Shown: piece by piece, positions 1 to 9,365 of the stretch
Numbering within the stretch: the stretch's first letter is position 1
Layout of the letters: each line of letters begins with the position of its first letter
NCBI RefSeq assembly: GCF_001424345.1
Contig: NZ_LMPF01000006.1
Span: 22,907 to 86,906 of the forward strand
Direction of reading: 5' to 3'
Source: Burkholderia sp. Leaf177
GTDB lineage: Bacteria > Pseudomonadota > Gammaproteobacteria > Burkholderiales > Burkholderiaceae
Length of the DNA: 64,000 nt
Translations under genes and position numbers: made by a program
Notes under the pieces: model-generated
What the model was told of the DNA's origin: nothing
Seen by the model: the letters and a program-made list of their open reading frames with translations, nothing else
Database searches by the model: none

Positions 1-512
1 GCGTGACGGGATTCGGCGTCATCGATAAAACCGGCCACACGCTGACTTACGTGACCAGCGGCGTCATCAAGACGGCGGACGCTGATTTGCCGTCGCGTCT
101 GAACACGATATTCGAGGGCATTTCGACGCTCGTGCGGCAACACTCGCCGGATCAATCGGCTATAGAAAAAGTGTTCGTCAACGTCAATCCTCAATCCACG
201 CTGCTGCTCGGCCAGGCTCGTGGCGCAGCCATTTGCGGACTGGTCGCGAACGGCGTGCCCGTCGCCGAATACACGGCTTTGCAATTGAAGCAAGCCGTGG
301 TGGGCTACGGCCGCGCAACGAAAGAGCAGATGCAGCAGATGGTGGTGCGCTTGCTTGCGCTTTCGGGCGTGCCCAGCACGGACGCCGCCGATGCCCTCGG
401 CATGGCCATCTGCCACGCGCACGCGGGAGGCGCGACGGCAATCCTCGGCGGCATTGCGCCATCGCTGGCAAAGAAGGGCTTGCGCGTTCGGCGCGGCCGC
501 CTTGTCGGCTAA
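1..512 (+). CDS. ruvC: RuvC Holliday junction resolvase (5' end cut by window)
   Basis: RuvC is the endonuclease that cuts Holliday junctions made by homologous recombination, acting as a dimer with the RuvAB branch-migration complex. The reading frame is already open at base 1 ([10 protein letters not shown], just after the usual N-terminal MRILGIDPG block), so roughly the first ten residues lie outside the window; the GTG at base 3 is an internal valine, not a start. The visible part carries the family blocks around [20 protein letters not shown], the [20 protein letters not shown] region and an acidic pair near [15 protein letters not shown] that completes the active site. It ends 21 bp before ruvA in the same direction, the common ruvC-ruvA arrangement. 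Confidence 0.96.
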   Translation, partial: VTGFGVIDKTGHTLTYVTSGVIKTADADLPSRLNTIFEGISTLVRQHSPDQSAIEKVFVNVNPQSTLLLGQARGAAICGLVANGVPVAEYTALQLKQAVVGYGRATKEQMQQMVVRLLALSGVPSTDAADALGMAICHAHAGGATAILGGIAPSLAKKGLRVRRGRLVG

Positions 513-533
513 CTCCATTACAAGATCCTCAAC

Positions 534-1124
534 ATGATTGGTCGCATTGCAGGCGTCTTGCTTGAAAAAAACCCACCGTATTTGCTCGTCGATTGCGGCG
601 GTGTGGGCTATGAAATCGCCGTGCCGATGAGCACCTTCTACAACCTGCCGAACAGCGGCGAAAAGATCGTGCTGCTGACGCAGTTGATCGTGCGCGAGGA
701 CGCGCATTTGCTCTACGGCTTCGGTACGCAACAGGAGCGCACGACCTTTCGCGAGTTGCTCAAGATCAGCGGAATCGGTGCGCGTATGGCCTTGGCGGTG
801 CTGTCGGGCATGAGCGTCCAGGAACTCGCGCAAGCGGTGACAATGCAAGATGCCGCGCGCCTGACGCGTACGCCGGGTATTGGCAAGAAGACGGCGGAGC
901 GGCTGTTGCTTGAATTGAAGGGCAAACTCGGCGCGGATCTGGGGACGGCATCAGGCACTGTGGCCGGCCCGGATCACGCGAGCGATATCCTGAACGCTTT
1001 GCTGGCATTGGGTTACTCCGAAAAAGAGGCACTCATGGCGGTGAAAAATGTTCCCGCGGGAACAGGTGTTTCAGAGGGCATCAAGCTCGCCCTGAAGGCA
1101 CTATCGTTTCAACCCACACGCTGA
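534..1124 (+). CDS. ruvA: RuvA Holliday junction DNA helicase subunit
   Basis: RuvA binds the four-way junction and loads the RuvB motor. The protein is 196 residues, close to the usual 190-205. It begins [20 protein letters not shown], the N-terminal OB-fold, followed by tandem helix-hairpin-helix motifs ([18 protein letters not shown] and [19 protein letters not shown]) and the small C-terminal RuvB-contact domain ([16 protein letters not shown]). The ATG follows ruvC by 21 bp. A 123-bp gap separates it from ruvB, wider than a strictly co-translated operon. Confidence 0.98.
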   Translation: MIGRIAGVLLEKNPPYLLVDCGGVGYEIAVPMSTFYNLPNSGEKIVLLTQLIVREDAHLLYGFGTQQERTTFRELLKISGIGARMALAVLSGMSVQELAQAVTMQDAARLTRTPGIGKKTAERLLLELKGKLGADLGTASGTVAGPDHASDILNALLALGYSEKEALMAVKNVPAGTGVSEGIKLALKALSFQPTR

Positions 1125-1235
1125 TGCGCAAGCGCGACTCGAACCGGATCAAGCAAGAACGGATTTAGTGTCCCACGTCGTTGATCCGGCCAACAGTCGG
1201 CCGATTGGCCAGCTTTCGGCGCTTTAGTCACGCGG

Positions 1236-1247
1236 TACAATCGACGC
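1236..1247 (+). promoter_or_regulatory. Possible -10 box directly before ruvB (leaderless start?)
   Basis: TACAAT at 1236-1241 is followed by six bases and then the ruvB ATG, which would place the transcription start at or very near the start codon. No Shine-Dalgarno sequence is visible in these bases. The -35 region is poor (TTTCGG 16 bp upstream is the best fit). A short inverted repeat GGCCAA/TTGGCC lies at 1188-1193 and 1205-1210. This is a weak, motif-only call. Confidence 0.3.
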
Positions 1248-2312
1248 ATGATAGAAACCGACAAACTCGCCGCCGAACGCATCATCTCGGCCACTCCGGT
1301 CTCGCCGAATGAGGAAGTGTTCGAGCGGGCGTTGCGGCCGCGCCAGCTCGAGGAATACGTCGGGCAGGAAAAGATCCGGGATCAGTTGCAAATCTTTATT
1401 GAAGCCGCCCGCAGGCGCTCCGAGGCGCTCGATCACGTACTGCTGTTCGGGCCGCCCGGTCTCGGCAAAACCACGCTCGCGCACATCATTGCGCGAGAAA
1501 TGGGCGTGAATTTGCGGCAGACGTCGGGACCGGTGCTGGAACGCGCCGGCGATCTTGCCGCGTTGCTGACAAACCTTGAAAAGAACGACGTACTTTTCAT
1601 CGATGAAATTCATCGGCTGTCGCCGGTTGTCGAGGAAATCCTGTACCCGGCGCTCGAGGATTATCAGATCGACATCATGATCGGCGAAGGCCCGGCGGCG
1701 CGCAGCGTGAAGCTGGATTTGCAGCCGTTCACGCTGGTCGGCGCAACGACCCGCGCCGGGATGCTGACCAATCCGCTGCGGGACCGCTTCGGGATTGTGT
1801 CGCGGCTCGAGTTTTATACCGCGAGCGAATTGGCTCGGATCGTCACACGATCGGCATCGTTATTGAAAGCGAATATTGTCCCGGAAGGAGCGTTCGAGAT
1901 TGCCAAACGCGCGCGCGGTACGCCGCGTATTGCAAACCGTCTGCTCCGGCGCGTGCGCGATTACGCCGAGGTGCGGGCGAACGGCAATATCACGGCTGAT
2001 GTCGCCGATGCCGCTTTGAAAATGCTCGACGTCGATCCCGTCGGCTTCGACCTGATGGACCGCAAGCTTCTGGAAGCCATTTTGTACAAATTCGATGGCG
2101 GCCCGGTCGGTGTGGACAATCTGGCTGCGGCAATTGGCGAAGAGCGCGACACGATTGAAGACGTGCTGGAGCCTTATCTAATCCAGCAAGGTTATTTGCA
2201 GCGCACGCCGCGCGGACGCGTTGCCACGCTGCTTACTTATCGTCATTTTGGGCTTGCGGCACCCGATGCCGGCCCTGTTCGGGATCTCTGGGACGCGAAC
2301 TCGCCCGAATAG
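1248..2312 (+). CDS. ruvB: RuvB Holliday junction branch-migration ATPase
   Basis: RuvB is the hexameric AAA+ motor that pumps DNA through the RuvA-bound junction. The protein is 354 residues, the normal length. Visible motifs are the Walker [13 protein letters not shown], Walker [10 protein letters not shown], sensor 1 VGATTRAG and the arginine-finger region NPLRDRFGI, followed by the C-terminal winged helix ([26 protein letters not shown]). The start [12 protein letters not shown] is the usual N-terminus in related bacteria. It converges with the histidine phosphatase gene, leaving only 4 bp between stop codons, so no separate terminator fits between them. Confidence 0.98.
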   Translation: MIETDKLAAERIISATPVSPNEEVFERALRPRQLEEYVGQEKIRDQLQIFIEAARRRSEALDHVLLFGPPGLGKTTLAHIIAREMGVNLRQTSGPVLERAGDLAALLTNLEKNDVLFIDEIHRLSPVVEEILYPALEDYQIDIMIGEGPAARSVKLDLQPFTLVGATTRAGMLTNPLRDRFGIVSRLEFYTASELARIVTRSASLLKANIVPEGAFEIAKRARGTPRIANRLLRRVRDYAEVRANGNITADVADAALKMLDVDPVGFDLMDRKLLEAILYKFDGGPVGVDNLAAAIGEERDTIEDVLEPYLIQQGYLQRTPRGRVATLLTYRHFGLAAPDAGPVRDLWDANSPE

Positions 2313-2316
2313 CTGC

Positions 2317-2979
2317 TTAGCGGGGCACTTCCTTCAGGTCGTCGTCGCTGCTGGGCGCGGCCAGATGCGCAACGTTGCCCCACGCGACGACCTTCGCGTG
2401 ACCATTTTCGAAGTCCACCGTGTTGATGCTCGTGTTCAGCAACAACCAATCGCGAGGCACTTCGAGCGGGATTCCGCACGCATACCGGTAGATGCAGTCC
2501 AGCACGCCGCCATGCGCCACGCATGCAATTCGCCCACCCGGATGCGCTGCCACGATGGGTTCAACGGCGTTCAACACCCGCCGCGAAAATTCCCGTTGAG
2601 ATTCACCGTCGGGCGGGGCGAAATCGGGATCGTGGCTCTGCCAGACGGCATGTTCGGCAGGATACTTGGCCAGGATCTCCGCGCTGTCGTGGCCTTGAAA
2701 ACCGCCATACAAACGCTCGCGCAGCCCTTCGTTCAGTTTCAGCGATAACCCGAGCGCATCGGCAAAAGGCCTGGCCGTTTGCTGCGCACGTTGCAGGTCG
2801 CTGGAATAGACCGCATCGATCCGTGCGCCAGATTTCGACTCGAACAATAGCCGCTGGGCGAGTTGTTCGGCCTGCGCGACTCCGCTTGCGCTGAGCGGAA
2901 TATCGATATGCCCCTGAATCCGCTTGATGCGATTCCAGTCGGTCTCGCCGTGTCTGATAAAGAGGACTTGCGTAATCAT
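2317..2979 (-). CDS. Histidine phosphatase family protein (GpmB/CobC-like)
   Basis: A 220-residue member of the histidine phosphatase (phosphoglycerate mutase-like) superfamily. The catalytic RHGETDWN motif is at residues 9-16, with the second conserved histidine in CVAHGGVL near residue 157. Such enzymes remove phosphate through a phosphohistidine intermediate; candidate substrates include alpha-ribazole phosphate and sugar phosphates, and nothing here settles which. No cobalamin genes are nearby, so a CobC role is not supported. It is the last gene of a leftward tyrS-dtd-phosphatase run, 50 bp after dtd. Confidence 0.88.
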   Translation of the reverse strand: MITQVLFIRHGETDWNRIKRIQGHIDIPLSASGVAQAEQLAQRLLFESKSGARIDAVYSSDLQRAQQTARPFADALGLSLKLNEGLRERLYGGFQGHDSAEILAKYPAEHAVWQSHDPDFAPPDGESQREFSRRVLNAVEPIVAAHPGGRIACVAHGGVLDCIYRYACGIPLEVPRDWLLLNTSINTVDFENGHAKVVAWGNVAHLAAPSSDDDLKEVPR

Positions 2980-3028
2980 CGGGATTCCAAAGGATGCGCT
3001 TGGGATGGGCCGGCGCTATGTGCGGACA

Positions 3029-3487
3029 TCAGGGACTTACTTGCAGCCAGAACGTGACCGGCCCGTCGTTCACCAGCGACACCTGCATGTCTGCGCCGAA
3101 CTCACCCGTCTCGACAATCGGATGGGCATTACGCGCCTGTGCAACGAAATAATTGAAGAGCTTGAGGCCTTCGTCCGGCGGCGCTGCCGGCGTGAAGCTC
3201 GGCCGCAAGCCGCTGGATGTATCGGCGGCGAGCGTGAATTGCGATACCAGCAGCACGCCGCCAACACGCCCGGCACCATCGATATCCCGTACCGGAAGAT
3301 TCATCTTGCCGGCTGCGTCGCTGAACACTCGGTACGCGAGCATTTTCGCCAGCAGCTTGTCCGCCGCTGCGGGCGTGTCGCCGCGTTCGGCGCACACGAG
3401 CGCCAGCAGGCCTGTATCGATAGCGCCCGTCACGCGCCCTTCCACACGAACATCGGCGCGCAAAACGCGTTGAATGAGCGCAATCAC
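3029..3487 (-). CDS. dtd: D-aminoacyl-tRNA deacylase
   Basis: DTD hydrolyses D-aminoacyl-tRNA (for example D-Tyr-tRNA) and glycyl-tRNA(Ala), recycling mischarged tRNA. The 152-residue protein begins [19 protein letters not shown] and carries both family signatures: [12 protein letters not shown] in the middle and NDGPVTFWL near the C-terminus, the latter containing the cross-subunit Gly-Pro of the active site. It lies 4 bp downstream of tyrS in the same direction. TyrRS is known to charge D-tyrosine, so the pairing of synthetase and proofreader makes functional sense. Confidence 0.97.
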   Translation of the reverse strand: MIALIQRVLRADVRVEGRVTGAIDTGLLALVCAERGDTPAAADKLLAKMLAYRVFSDAAGKMNLPVRDIDGAGRVGGVLLVSQFTLAADTSSGLRPSFTPAAPPDEGLKLFNYFVAQARNAHPIVETGEFGADMQVSLVNDGPVTFWLQVSP

Positions 3488-3491
3488 GGAC

Positions 3492-4748
3492 TCAAGCCGT
3501 CAGCGTGACGCGCGCAAAGCGACGTTTGCCGACTTGCACGACAAACTCGCCGGCTTCGACTTTCAGGCCCTTGTCCGACACGATCGCGCCATCGATTTTC
3601 ACGCCGTTCTGCTCGATATTGCGCAGCGCTTCGCTCGTCGATGGAACCAGTCCTGCCTGCTTCAGCAACTGCCCGATGGCAAGCGGCGCACCGCTCAGCG
3701 TGACCGATGCAATCTCGTCCGGCACCCCGCCCTTCGCCCGATGATTGAAGTCTTCAAGCGCCCGTTCGGCATCAGCCGGCGAGTGGAATCGCGCGACGAT
3801 TTCCTGCCCGAGCAACACCTTGAAATCGCGCGGATTACGGCCGCCTTCGGCTTCGCTCTTGAACCGCGCGATCTCTTCCATGCTTCTGAACGACAGCAGT
3901 TCGAAATAGCGCCACATGAGCGTGTCGGAAATGCTCATCAGCTTGCCGAACATGTCCGCGGGCTTCTCGCTGATTCCGATGTAGTTGTGCTTCGACTTCG
4001 ACATCTTCTCGACGCCATCCAGCCCTTCCAGCAGCGGCATGGTCAAGATGCACTGCTGTTCTTGCCCATACTGTTTTTGCAACTCGCGCCCAACCAGCAG
4101 ATTGAACTTCTGGTCCGTGCCGCCGAGTTCCAGGTCGGCGTTCAGCGCCACCGAGTCGTATCCCTGCATGAGCGGGTACAGCAACTCGTGAATGGAGATC
4201 GGCATGCCGCCCTGATAACGCTTGGTGAAATCTTCGCGCTCGAGAATACGCGCAACCGTGTAACGCGACGCAAGCTTGATCATGCCGTCGGCGCCAAGCG
4301 GCATCGACCATTCGCTGTTGTAGCGAATCTCGGTTTTCTCGCGATCCAGCACCAGCGTGGCCTGTTCGAAATACGTCTTCGCGTTCGACTCGATCTGTTC
4401 GCGCGTCAGCGGCGGGCGCGTGGCGTTACGCCCCGATGGATCGCCAATCAGCGACGTGAAATCGCCGATCAGGAAAATGACCGTATGGCCCAAGTCCTGC
4501 AGCTGACGCATTTTGTTCAGCACAACCGTATGGCCGATGTGAATATCGGGCGCGGTCGGATCAAGGCCAAGCTTGATACGCAGCGGCTTGCCGCTCAACG
4601 CGCTGCGCGCAAGTTTCTGCGCGAACTCTGCTTCGATCAGCAGTTCGTCGCAACCCCGTTTCGCGATGGCAAGCGCGGCTTGCACTTCGTCGGTGAGGGG
4701 CAAGGTTTTCGCAGCCGAAGCCGGAGAGTCGTTCGGTTCTGTGCTCAT
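3492..4748 (-). CDS. tyrS: Tyrosyl-tRNA synthetase
   Basis: Class I synthetase that charges tRNA-Tyr. The 418-residue protein has the HIGH motif as HIGH at residues 70-73 in [11 protein letters not shown], and KMSKS at 248-252 in [10 protein letters not shown]. The C-terminal roughly 70 residues form an S4-type RNA-binding domain ([19 protein letters not shown]). It is the first gene of the leftward run with dtd and the histidine phosphatase. Its upstream region is shared with divergent anmK and contains a long inverted repeat. Confidence 0.98.
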   Translation of the reverse strand: MSTEPNDSPASAAKTLPLTDEVQAALAIAKRGCDELLIEAEFAQKLARSALSGKPLRIKLGLDPTAPDIHIGHTVVLNKMRQLQDLGHTVIFLIGDFTSLIGDPSGRNATRPPLTREQIESNAKTYFEQATLVLDREKTEIRYNSEWSMPLGADGMIKLASRYTVARILEREDFTKRYQGGMPISIHELLYPLMQGYDSVALNADLELGGTDQKFNLLVGRELQKQYGQEQQCILTMPLLEGLDGVEKMSKSKHNYIGISEKPADMFGKLMSISDTLMWRYFELLSFRSMEEIARFKSEAEGGRNPRDFKVLLGQEIVARFHSPADAERALEDFNHRAKGGVPDEIASVTLSGAPLAIGQLLKQAGLVPSTSEALRNIEQNGVKIDGAIVSDKGLKVEAGEFVVQVGKRRFARVTLTA

Positions 4749-5099
4749 GCTTGCAACTTTTCGGATGATTTATTCGGGATGCGGATAAAGCGCGCATCGG
4801 GTAATGGTCGCGGCGCTGCGGCTCGTCTGCAATGCTTCGCGAGTTCAAAATCAGCGCGACTTTCACTCGGTTCAGGGATCGGATTTTACGTGATGTCGTG
4901 CGCATTCGCCCCGTTTTCCCGGCGCGTTAGCCATTCGGCCAGCTTTTCAGTGCCAACAACGACGAATTTGAACGTAAAACACGGCCGAATGGCTAACGCT
5001 GCGTTCGACGGCTTAACGACGCGCTTTGATGCGTGGATAATTCACTCGTGGCGGTCGTCCGGACCGTAGGTTTGCATCGAATCGAAAGGGAGAGGCAAC
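4749..5099. other. Divergent intergenic region between tyrS and anmK
   Basis: This 351-bp gap must hold the promoters of both tyrS (leftward) and anmK (rightward). I see no convincing gene. The only striking structure is the 17-bp perfect inverted repeat listed separately. A purine-rich AAAGGGAGAGG just before 5100 is the anmK ribosome-binding site. No T-box or other riboswitch pattern was recognised upstream of tyrS. Confidence 0.5.
4924..4999. repeat. 17-bp perfect inverted repeat with 42-bp spacer
   Basis: GCGTTAGCCATTCGGCC at 4924-4940 is exactly repeated in inverse orientation at 4983-4999. The spacer is 42 bp and AT-richer than its surroundings. A run of Ts does not follow either arm, so it is not an obvious intrinsic terminator. 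It could be an operator pair for looping, a cruciform, or the remnant ends of a small mobile unit; the sequence alone does not choose. Confidence 0.85.
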
Positions 5100-6254
5100 G
5101 TGGCGCGACGTACCGAAGCAGGAGAAGCAGGCAACGCAGCGGACGGCGTGTATTTCGGGCTCATGTCCGGCACGAGTATGGACGGGGTCGACGGCGTTGC
5201 TGTGCAATTCACCACGGGCAAGCCGCCGGTGGTGCTTGGCGAGGCGCACGTAGGATTCTCGGAAGGCCTGCGTGAAGCTCTCTTCGCCCTTCAGGCGCCC
5301 GGCGAAAACGAGCTCGAGCGCGAAGCGCTGGCCGCAAACGCGCTAGCCACGCGTTACGCGGTGTGCTGTCACGAACTGGCGAGCATGAGCGGTTACTCCG
5401 CTGCCAAGGTTCGCGCGATCGGCGTACACGGGCAAACGGTGCGGCATCGGCCGGAGAAAGCCTATACGCGACAGATCAACAATCCTGCGTTACTTGCCGA
5501 GATGACGAACATCGACATTGTTGCGGACTTTCGCAGCCGCGACGTCGCTGCGGGCGGTCAAGGCGCGCCGCTTGTCCCTGCGTTTCACGCGACCATTTTT
5601 GGTTCGACGAACGAAACCCGCGTGGTCTGCAACCTGGGTGGTATCAGCAACATTACGGTTTTATTGGCGGGCGGCGGTGTTCACGGCTTCGATTGCGGCC
5701 CAGCAAACGCACTGCTCGACGAATGGGCGCACCGCCACTTGAATCGTCCGTTCGACGAAAGCGGTCATTTCGCTTCGCAAGGACAGGTGAATCGGCCATT
5801 GTTGAACGCGCTGCTCGATGAACCGTTTTTCGAACAGCAGCCGCCTAAAAGTACCGGACGCGATCTGTTCAACCCCGCATGGCTCGATGCAAAGCTCGCC
5901 GGATTCAACACGGTTTCACCCGCCGACGTCCAGGCGACGCTCGTTGCGCTCACGGCAATCACCATTGCACGGGAAATCGAGCGGCATGCGTCCGATTGCC
6001 GAGCGGTCTATGTCTGCGGAGGTGGTGCACGCAATCCGGTACTTATGAGCGCAATCCAGCAGGCGCTCGCCGACACGGGCGTGTCGGGCGTTCCTGTCAT
6101 GACAACGGACGCGCTCGGCGTGCCGCCACAACAGGTCGAGGCGTTGGCATTCGCGTGGCTGGCAATGCGCTGCGTGGCCCGCGAAGCCGGAAATGTGCCG
6201 GCAGTAACGGGCGCTGCGGGTGAGCGGGTTCTCGGCGCTATTTATCCGCGCTGA
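5100..6254 (+). CDS. anmK: Anhydro-N-acetylmuramic acid kinase
   Basis: AnmK opens and phosphorylates 1,6-anhydro-MurNAc to give MurNAc-6-phosphate during peptidoglycan recycling. The 384-residue protein has the family N-terminal nucleotide-binding block [13 protein letters not shown] at residues 20-32, then [30 protein letters not shown], the NLGGISNIT phosphate-binding loop and [14 protein letters not shown]. The start is GTG at 5100, preceded by AAAGGGAGAGG at good spacing. It is a single gene, ending at a bidirectional terminator shared with erpA. MurQ is not in the window. Confidence 0.97.
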   Translation: MARRTEAGEAGNAADGVYFGLMSGTSMDGVDGVAVQFTTGKPPVVLGEAHVGFSEGLREALFALQAPGENELEREALAANALATRYAVCCHELASMSGYSAAKVRAIGVHGQTVRHRPEKAYTRQINNPALLAEMTNIDIVADFRSRDVAAGGQGAPLVPAFHATIFGSTNETRVVCNLGGISNITVLLAGGGVHGFDCGPANALLDEWAHRHLNRPFDESGHFASQGQVNRPLLNALLDEPFFEQQPPKSTGRDLFNPAWLDAKLAGFNTVSPADVQATLVALTAITIAREIERHASDCRAVYVCGGGARNPVLMSAIQQALADTGVSGVPVMTTDALGVPPQQVEALAFAWLAMRCVAREAGNVPAVTGAAGERVLGAIYPR

Positions 6255-6281
6255 CTACGCTCGGTTCCGCAATAGAAACAA

Positions 6282-6305
6282 AAACGGAGCCCGCAGGCTC
6301 CGTTT
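6282..6305. terminator. Bidirectional terminator between anmK and erpA
   Basis: A 10-bp perfect stem AAACGGAGCC/GGCTCCGTTT with loop CGCA lies between two convergent genes. The A-rich left flank gives a U-run for the erpA transcript, and the TTT end serves anmK. Confidence 0.85.
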
Positions 6306-6339
6306 CATTGCAACATCGAATGAAGTGCTCTGACCAGAA

Positions 6340-6705
6340 TCAAGCCGAGAACGAAGATCCGCAGCCGCACGTGCTGGTTGCATTCGGATTCTTGATCACG
6401 AACTGCGCGCCATTTAGATCGTCTTTATAGTCGATCTCAGCGCCAACGAGGTATTGATAGCTCATTGAATCGATCAGAAGCTGGACGCCGGCTTTGTCCA
6501 TCACGGTGTCGTCTTCGTTGATAGCTTCGTCGAAGGTAAAGCCGTACTGGAAGCCCGAACAGCCGCCGCCCTGCACGAACACGCGCAGCTTCAATTCCGG
6601 GTTGCCTTCTTCGTCGATCAGTTGCTTGACCTTGTCCGCGGCTGCATCCGTGAAAACGAACGGCAGCGGCATTTCGGTCGTGGGGGTATCGGTGACAGCG
6701 TTCAT
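6340..6705 (-). CDS. erpA: Iron-sulfur cluster insertion protein ErpA
   Basis: A-type carrier that passes Fe-S clusters to apo-proteins. The 121-residue protein carries the three cluster ligands of the HesB/IscA fold: Cys49 in GGGCSGFQY, and Cys113 and Cys115 in STCGCGSSF at the C-terminus. The acidic insert [15 protein letters not shown] also fits the family. The leading [23 protein letters not shown] matches the ErpA rather than IscA subgroup, and no isc operon is adjacent. The ATG has a good ribosome-binding site (GGAGAGTTCGA). A TACAAT -10-like box lies on the minus strand near 6735. Confidence 0.93.
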   Translation of the reverse strand: MNAVTDTPTTEMPLPFVFTDAAADKVKQLIDEEGNPELKLRVFVQGGGCSGFQYGFTFDEAINEDDTVMDKAGVQLLIDSMSYQYLVGAEIDYKDDLNGAQFVIKNPNATSTCGCGSSFSA

Positions 6706-6871
6706 TCGAACTCTCCAAAAAAGCTTCTAGTGCCTATTGTAGGGCTGATCTCAATATCGTGCTGGAAGCCCATGTAATCAATAGGCTATCGCGCCACAGT
6801 ATCCCGAATTTGCCACGGCCGCTTGAATGGTGTCGGCCAAGCAACGTACTCGATTAATGAAATCAACGAAA

Positions 6872-6903
6872 AAAGCCGCCAGCGCATACACGCGGGCGGC
6901 TTT
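6872..6903 (-). terminator. Terminator of the rplM-rpsI operon
   Basis: Stem AAAGCCGCC (6872-6880) pairs with GGCGGCTTT (6895-6903) around a 14-base loop. On the minus strand it is followed by a T-rich tract, 43 bp beyond the rpsI stop codon. Confidence 0.8.
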
Positions 6904-6945
6904 CTGAGCCATTTCGCCGCCAAAGCGACGAAACCGCCAAACAGA

Positions 6946-7338
6946 TTAACGCTTCGAGAATTGCTTCCGGCGACGTGCCTTGTGGAAACCAACCTTCTTA
7001 CGTTCGACTTCACGAGCATCGCGGGTAACGAAGCCAGCTTGCGACAGCGTGGGCTTCAGCGTAGCGTCGTAGTCCATCAGCGCGCGGGTGATGCCGTGGC
7101 GAACTGCACCGGCCTGACCCGTCTCACCGCCGCCGTTCACGTTGACCTTGATGTCGAACGTGGTGGCGTGGCTCGTCAGTTCGAGCGGCTGGCGCACGAT
7201 CATCAGTGACGTTTCGCGCGAGAAGTAATCAGCAATGGGCTTGCCATTGACAATGATCTCGCCCGTGCCGGACTTGATGAACACGCGGGCAACGGCGCTC
7301 TTGCGGCGGCCCGTACCGTAATTCCAATTACCGATCAT
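6946..7338 (-). CDS. rpsI: 30S ribosomal protein S9
   Basis: S9 of the small ribosomal subunit, whose C-terminal tail reaches the P-site tRNA. The 130-residue protein has the family N-terminus [18 protein letters not shown], the internal [19 protein letters not shown] block and the basic tail [19 protein letters not shown] ending in the conserved Lys-Arg. It follows rplM by 11 bp, the universal L13-S9 pairing, and ends at an intrinsic terminator. Confidence 0.99.
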   Translation of the reverse strand: MIGNWNYGTGRRKSAVARVFIKSGTGEIIVNGKPIADYFSRETSLMIVRQPLELTSHATTFDIKVNVNGGGETGQAGAVRHGITRALMDYDATLKPTLSQAGFVTRDAREVERKKVGFHKARRRKQFSKR

Positions 7339-7349
7339 ATGGGCTCCCT

Positions 7350-7778
7350 TTAGATCTCGAGCGCTTTAGGCTGTTGAGCCGTATGCGGATGCGTTGCGCC
7401 AGCGTAGACCTTGAGCTTCTTGATCATAGCGTAGCCGAGCGGACCTTTCGGCAACATGCCCTTAACGGCTTTCTCGAACGCGCGGCCCGGGAAGCGTTCT
7501 TGCATCTTGTTGAACGTCGTTTCGTAGATGCCGCCCGGATAGCCCGAGTGACGGTAGTACTTCTTGTCAGTACCCTTGTTGCCCGTGACGCGCAACTTGC
7601 TGGCGTTGATGATGACGATGAAATCGCCAGTGTCGACGTGCGGGGTGAACTCGGGTTTGTGCTTGCCGCGAAGTCGGGCGGCCACTTCACTGGCGACACG
7701 TCCGAGAACCTTATCCGTCGCGTCAATCACGTACCATTCACGCGTCACCTCATGGGCTTTTGCGGAAAACGTCTTCAT
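7350..7778 (-). CDS. rplM: 50S ribosomal protein L13
   Basis: L13 is an early-assembling large-subunit protein. The true start is the ATG at 7776-7778 ([20 protein letters not shown]), giving 142 residues, the standard length; the open frame runs on upstream for 126 more codons but those have no L13 character. Family blocks [21 protein letters not shown] and the [10 protein letters not shown] segment are clear. A strong promoter lies about 120-150 bp upstream, leaving a leader of roughly 110 nt. rpsI follows by 11 bp. Confidence 0.99.
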   Translation of the reverse strand: MKTFSAKAHEVTREWYVIDATDKVLGRVASEVAARLRGKHKPEFTPHVDTGDFIVIINASKLRVTGNKGTDKKYYRHSGYPGGIYETTFNKMQERFPGRAFEKAVKGMLPKGPLGYAMIKKLKVYAGATHPHTAQQPKALEI

Positions 7779-7898
7779 GATCGATCCAAAAAATAATTCT
7801 GCCCTACTTTGTCCCGCTTGTATGTTCGTGCGCATCGAGGCGCGTGCGGGCTCTCCCTGGTTCTCGTCCGCGGGCATGGTGCGGATAGAGAACTTTGA

Positions 7899-7928
7899 AT
7901 TATAAGGGAAATTTTGGTGCGAAGTCAA
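7899..7928 (-). promoter_or_regulatory. Sigma-70 promoter of rplM-rpsI
   Basis: On the minus strand, -35 TTGACT (7923-7928) and -10 TATAAT (7899-7904) are separated by 18 bp. Both boxes are at or one base from consensus, as expected for a ribosomal protein operon. Predicted start is near 7892, giving a leader of about 110 nt before rplM. L13 leaders are autoregulatory in some bacteria; no specific structure was worked out here. Confidence 0.8.
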
Positions 7929-8025
7929 AACAAGCTGAAACGGCGCTCGGCCGGCCTTGGTTGCTTTGAATTTCGGCGCCGTGGCGCCAGCCTCGTCAGC
8001 CGTAGAACATCGGAAAAGACGAGCG

Positions 8026-8084
8026 AAAAAAAGCCCGAGCCTTGGGCTCGGGCTGAATCCACCTAGGAGGAGGTGGAGGAGACA
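8026..8084 (-). ncRNA. Candidate small RNA with anti-Shine-Dalgarno loop
   Basis: An isolated, roughly 59-nt transcript is predicted on the minus strand, bounded by its own promoter (8091-8119) and an intrinsic terminator (8032-8054 plus a run of As at 8026-8032, read as Us). Between them is a hairpin with stem TCCACCT/AGGTGGA (8071-8077 with 8058-8064) and loop CCTCCT (8065-8070), an exact complement of the Shine-Dalgarno AGGAGG. A second CTCCTCC stands upstream of the stem. C/U-rich anti-SD loops are typical of trans-acting RNAs such as the CcsR/cuckoo and alpha-r14 groups; membership in either is not claimed. No protein-coding frame fits. Rests on motifs only. Confidence 0.65.
8032..8054 (-). 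terminator. Intrinsic terminator of the candidate small RNA
   Basis: A 10-bp perfect GC-rich stem AGCCCGAGCC/GGCTCGGGCT closes a 3-base loop. On the minus strand it is followed by an uninterrupted T-run (As at 8026-8032). The plus strand has no T-run, so it acts leftward only and insulates rplM from anything upstream. Confidence 0.88.
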
Positions 8085-8090
8085 GGAGCA

Positions 8091-8119
8091 AGTATATGAA
8101 CTGGTTTTGTGCAAAGCAA
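8091..8119 (-). promoter_or_regulatory. Promoter of the candidate small RNA
   Basis: Minus-strand -35 TTGCTT (8114-8119) and -10 TATACT (8091-8096) have exactly 17 bp between them. Predicted start is near 8084, about 60 nt upstream of the terminator's end. No open reading frame lies between. Confidence 0.6.
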
Positions 8120-8415
8120 GTAAATTTACATCGTGAGATTGAATTTCATAATGCAAAATATCGAAACGAGCCGAGCATGGTGAAAATATCGTTTTGAATC
8201 AAACATTTGAACAAGCCAGTCGGCCGAAAGACGCGCCATCAGCGTTGTTATACACCCTTCTCTCGATAGGGAAATTCCCGATTTACCAGCCTGATCGCGC
8301 CGCAGCACCGCTATTGAAAAACCGGGGCAGAAACGCCAGCTATGATTCCGGCAATAAGCTAAAACGCTACAATCACCGGGAATAGACAAGTGCCGAACGG
8401 CACCGGAGTTTTCTC

Positions 8416-8838
8416 ATGGAATGCAAAGTTAGCTGGATGGGACAAGACGGAATGGCATTCGCTGCAGAAACGGGCAGCGGCCATCTGGTCACTATGGATG
8501 GCGCGCCGGAGGGCGGCGGACGCAACTTATCCCCGCGTCCAATGGAAATGGTCCTTCTAGGCACGGGCGGCTGCACCGCGTACGACGTCGTGATGATCCT
8601 GAAGAAAAGCCGTCAGGAAGTCGTCGGATGCTCGGTGACGCTTAAAGCCGAACGCGCGAGCGAAGATCCGAAGGTTTTTACAAAGATTCACTTTCACTTC
8701 ACGGTGACGGGCAAGAACCTGAATCCGGCGACCGTGGAACGCGCAATCACGCTTTCGCACGACAAATACTGTTCCGCCTCGATCATGCTGGCGAAGACGG
8801 CCGAACTGACGCATTCGTTCGATATCGTTCCGAGCTAG
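8416..8838 (+). CDS. OsmC family protein
   Basis: A 140-residue OsmC/Ohr-fold protein. It keeps the two-cysteine pattern of the fold: Cys in LLGTGGCTAYD near residue 53 and Cys in HDKYCSASIML near residue 117, which form the peroxidatic pair in active members. The layout (MECKVSWMGQDGMAFAAETG, then DGAPEGGGRNLSPRPMEMVL) matches the YhfA-like subgroup more than Ohr; the physiological substrate of that subgroup is unclear. It stands alone, with a CGGAG ribosome-binding site and a strong terminator directly after. A weak -10 TACAAT lies about 45 bp upstream. Confidence 0.88.
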   Translation: MECKVSWMGQDGMAFAAETGSGHLVTMDGAPEGGGRNLSPRPMEMVLLGTGGCTAYDVVMILKKSRQEVVGCSVTLKAERASEDPKVFTKIHFHFTVTGKNLNPATVERAITLSHDKYCSASIMLAKTAELTHSFDIVPS

Positions 8839-8865
8839 AAGCGGTATCGAAGAAAAAAGATGAAA

Positions 8866-8892
8866 AAAGCCGGCGTCACTGACGCCGGCTTT
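8866..8892 (+). terminator. Terminator after the OsmC gene
   Basis: Stem AAAGCCGGCGTC (8866-8877) pairs perfectly with GACGCCGGCTTT (8881-8892) around loop ACT, followed by a T-rich tract. It also separates the OsmC gene from the 3' end of rnpB, which is transcribed toward it. Confidence 0.9.
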
Positions 8893-8907
8893 CTTTTTGA
8901 TTAGTCA

Positions 8908-9324
<417 letters not shown>

Positions 9325-9365
9325 ATGCAAATTTTAACATGCGCCGGATTCGCTCAGGCTGTAGA

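Noticed and set aside
3474..5069. 531-codon plus-strand frame covering tyrS
   Set aside because: Shadow of tyrS; runs into the divergent promoter region and has no family features.
7779..8156. 126-codon upstream extension of rplM
   Set aside because: L13 begins MKTFSAK at 7778, the promoter and the small RNA lie inside the extension, and the extra residues have no homology-like pattern.
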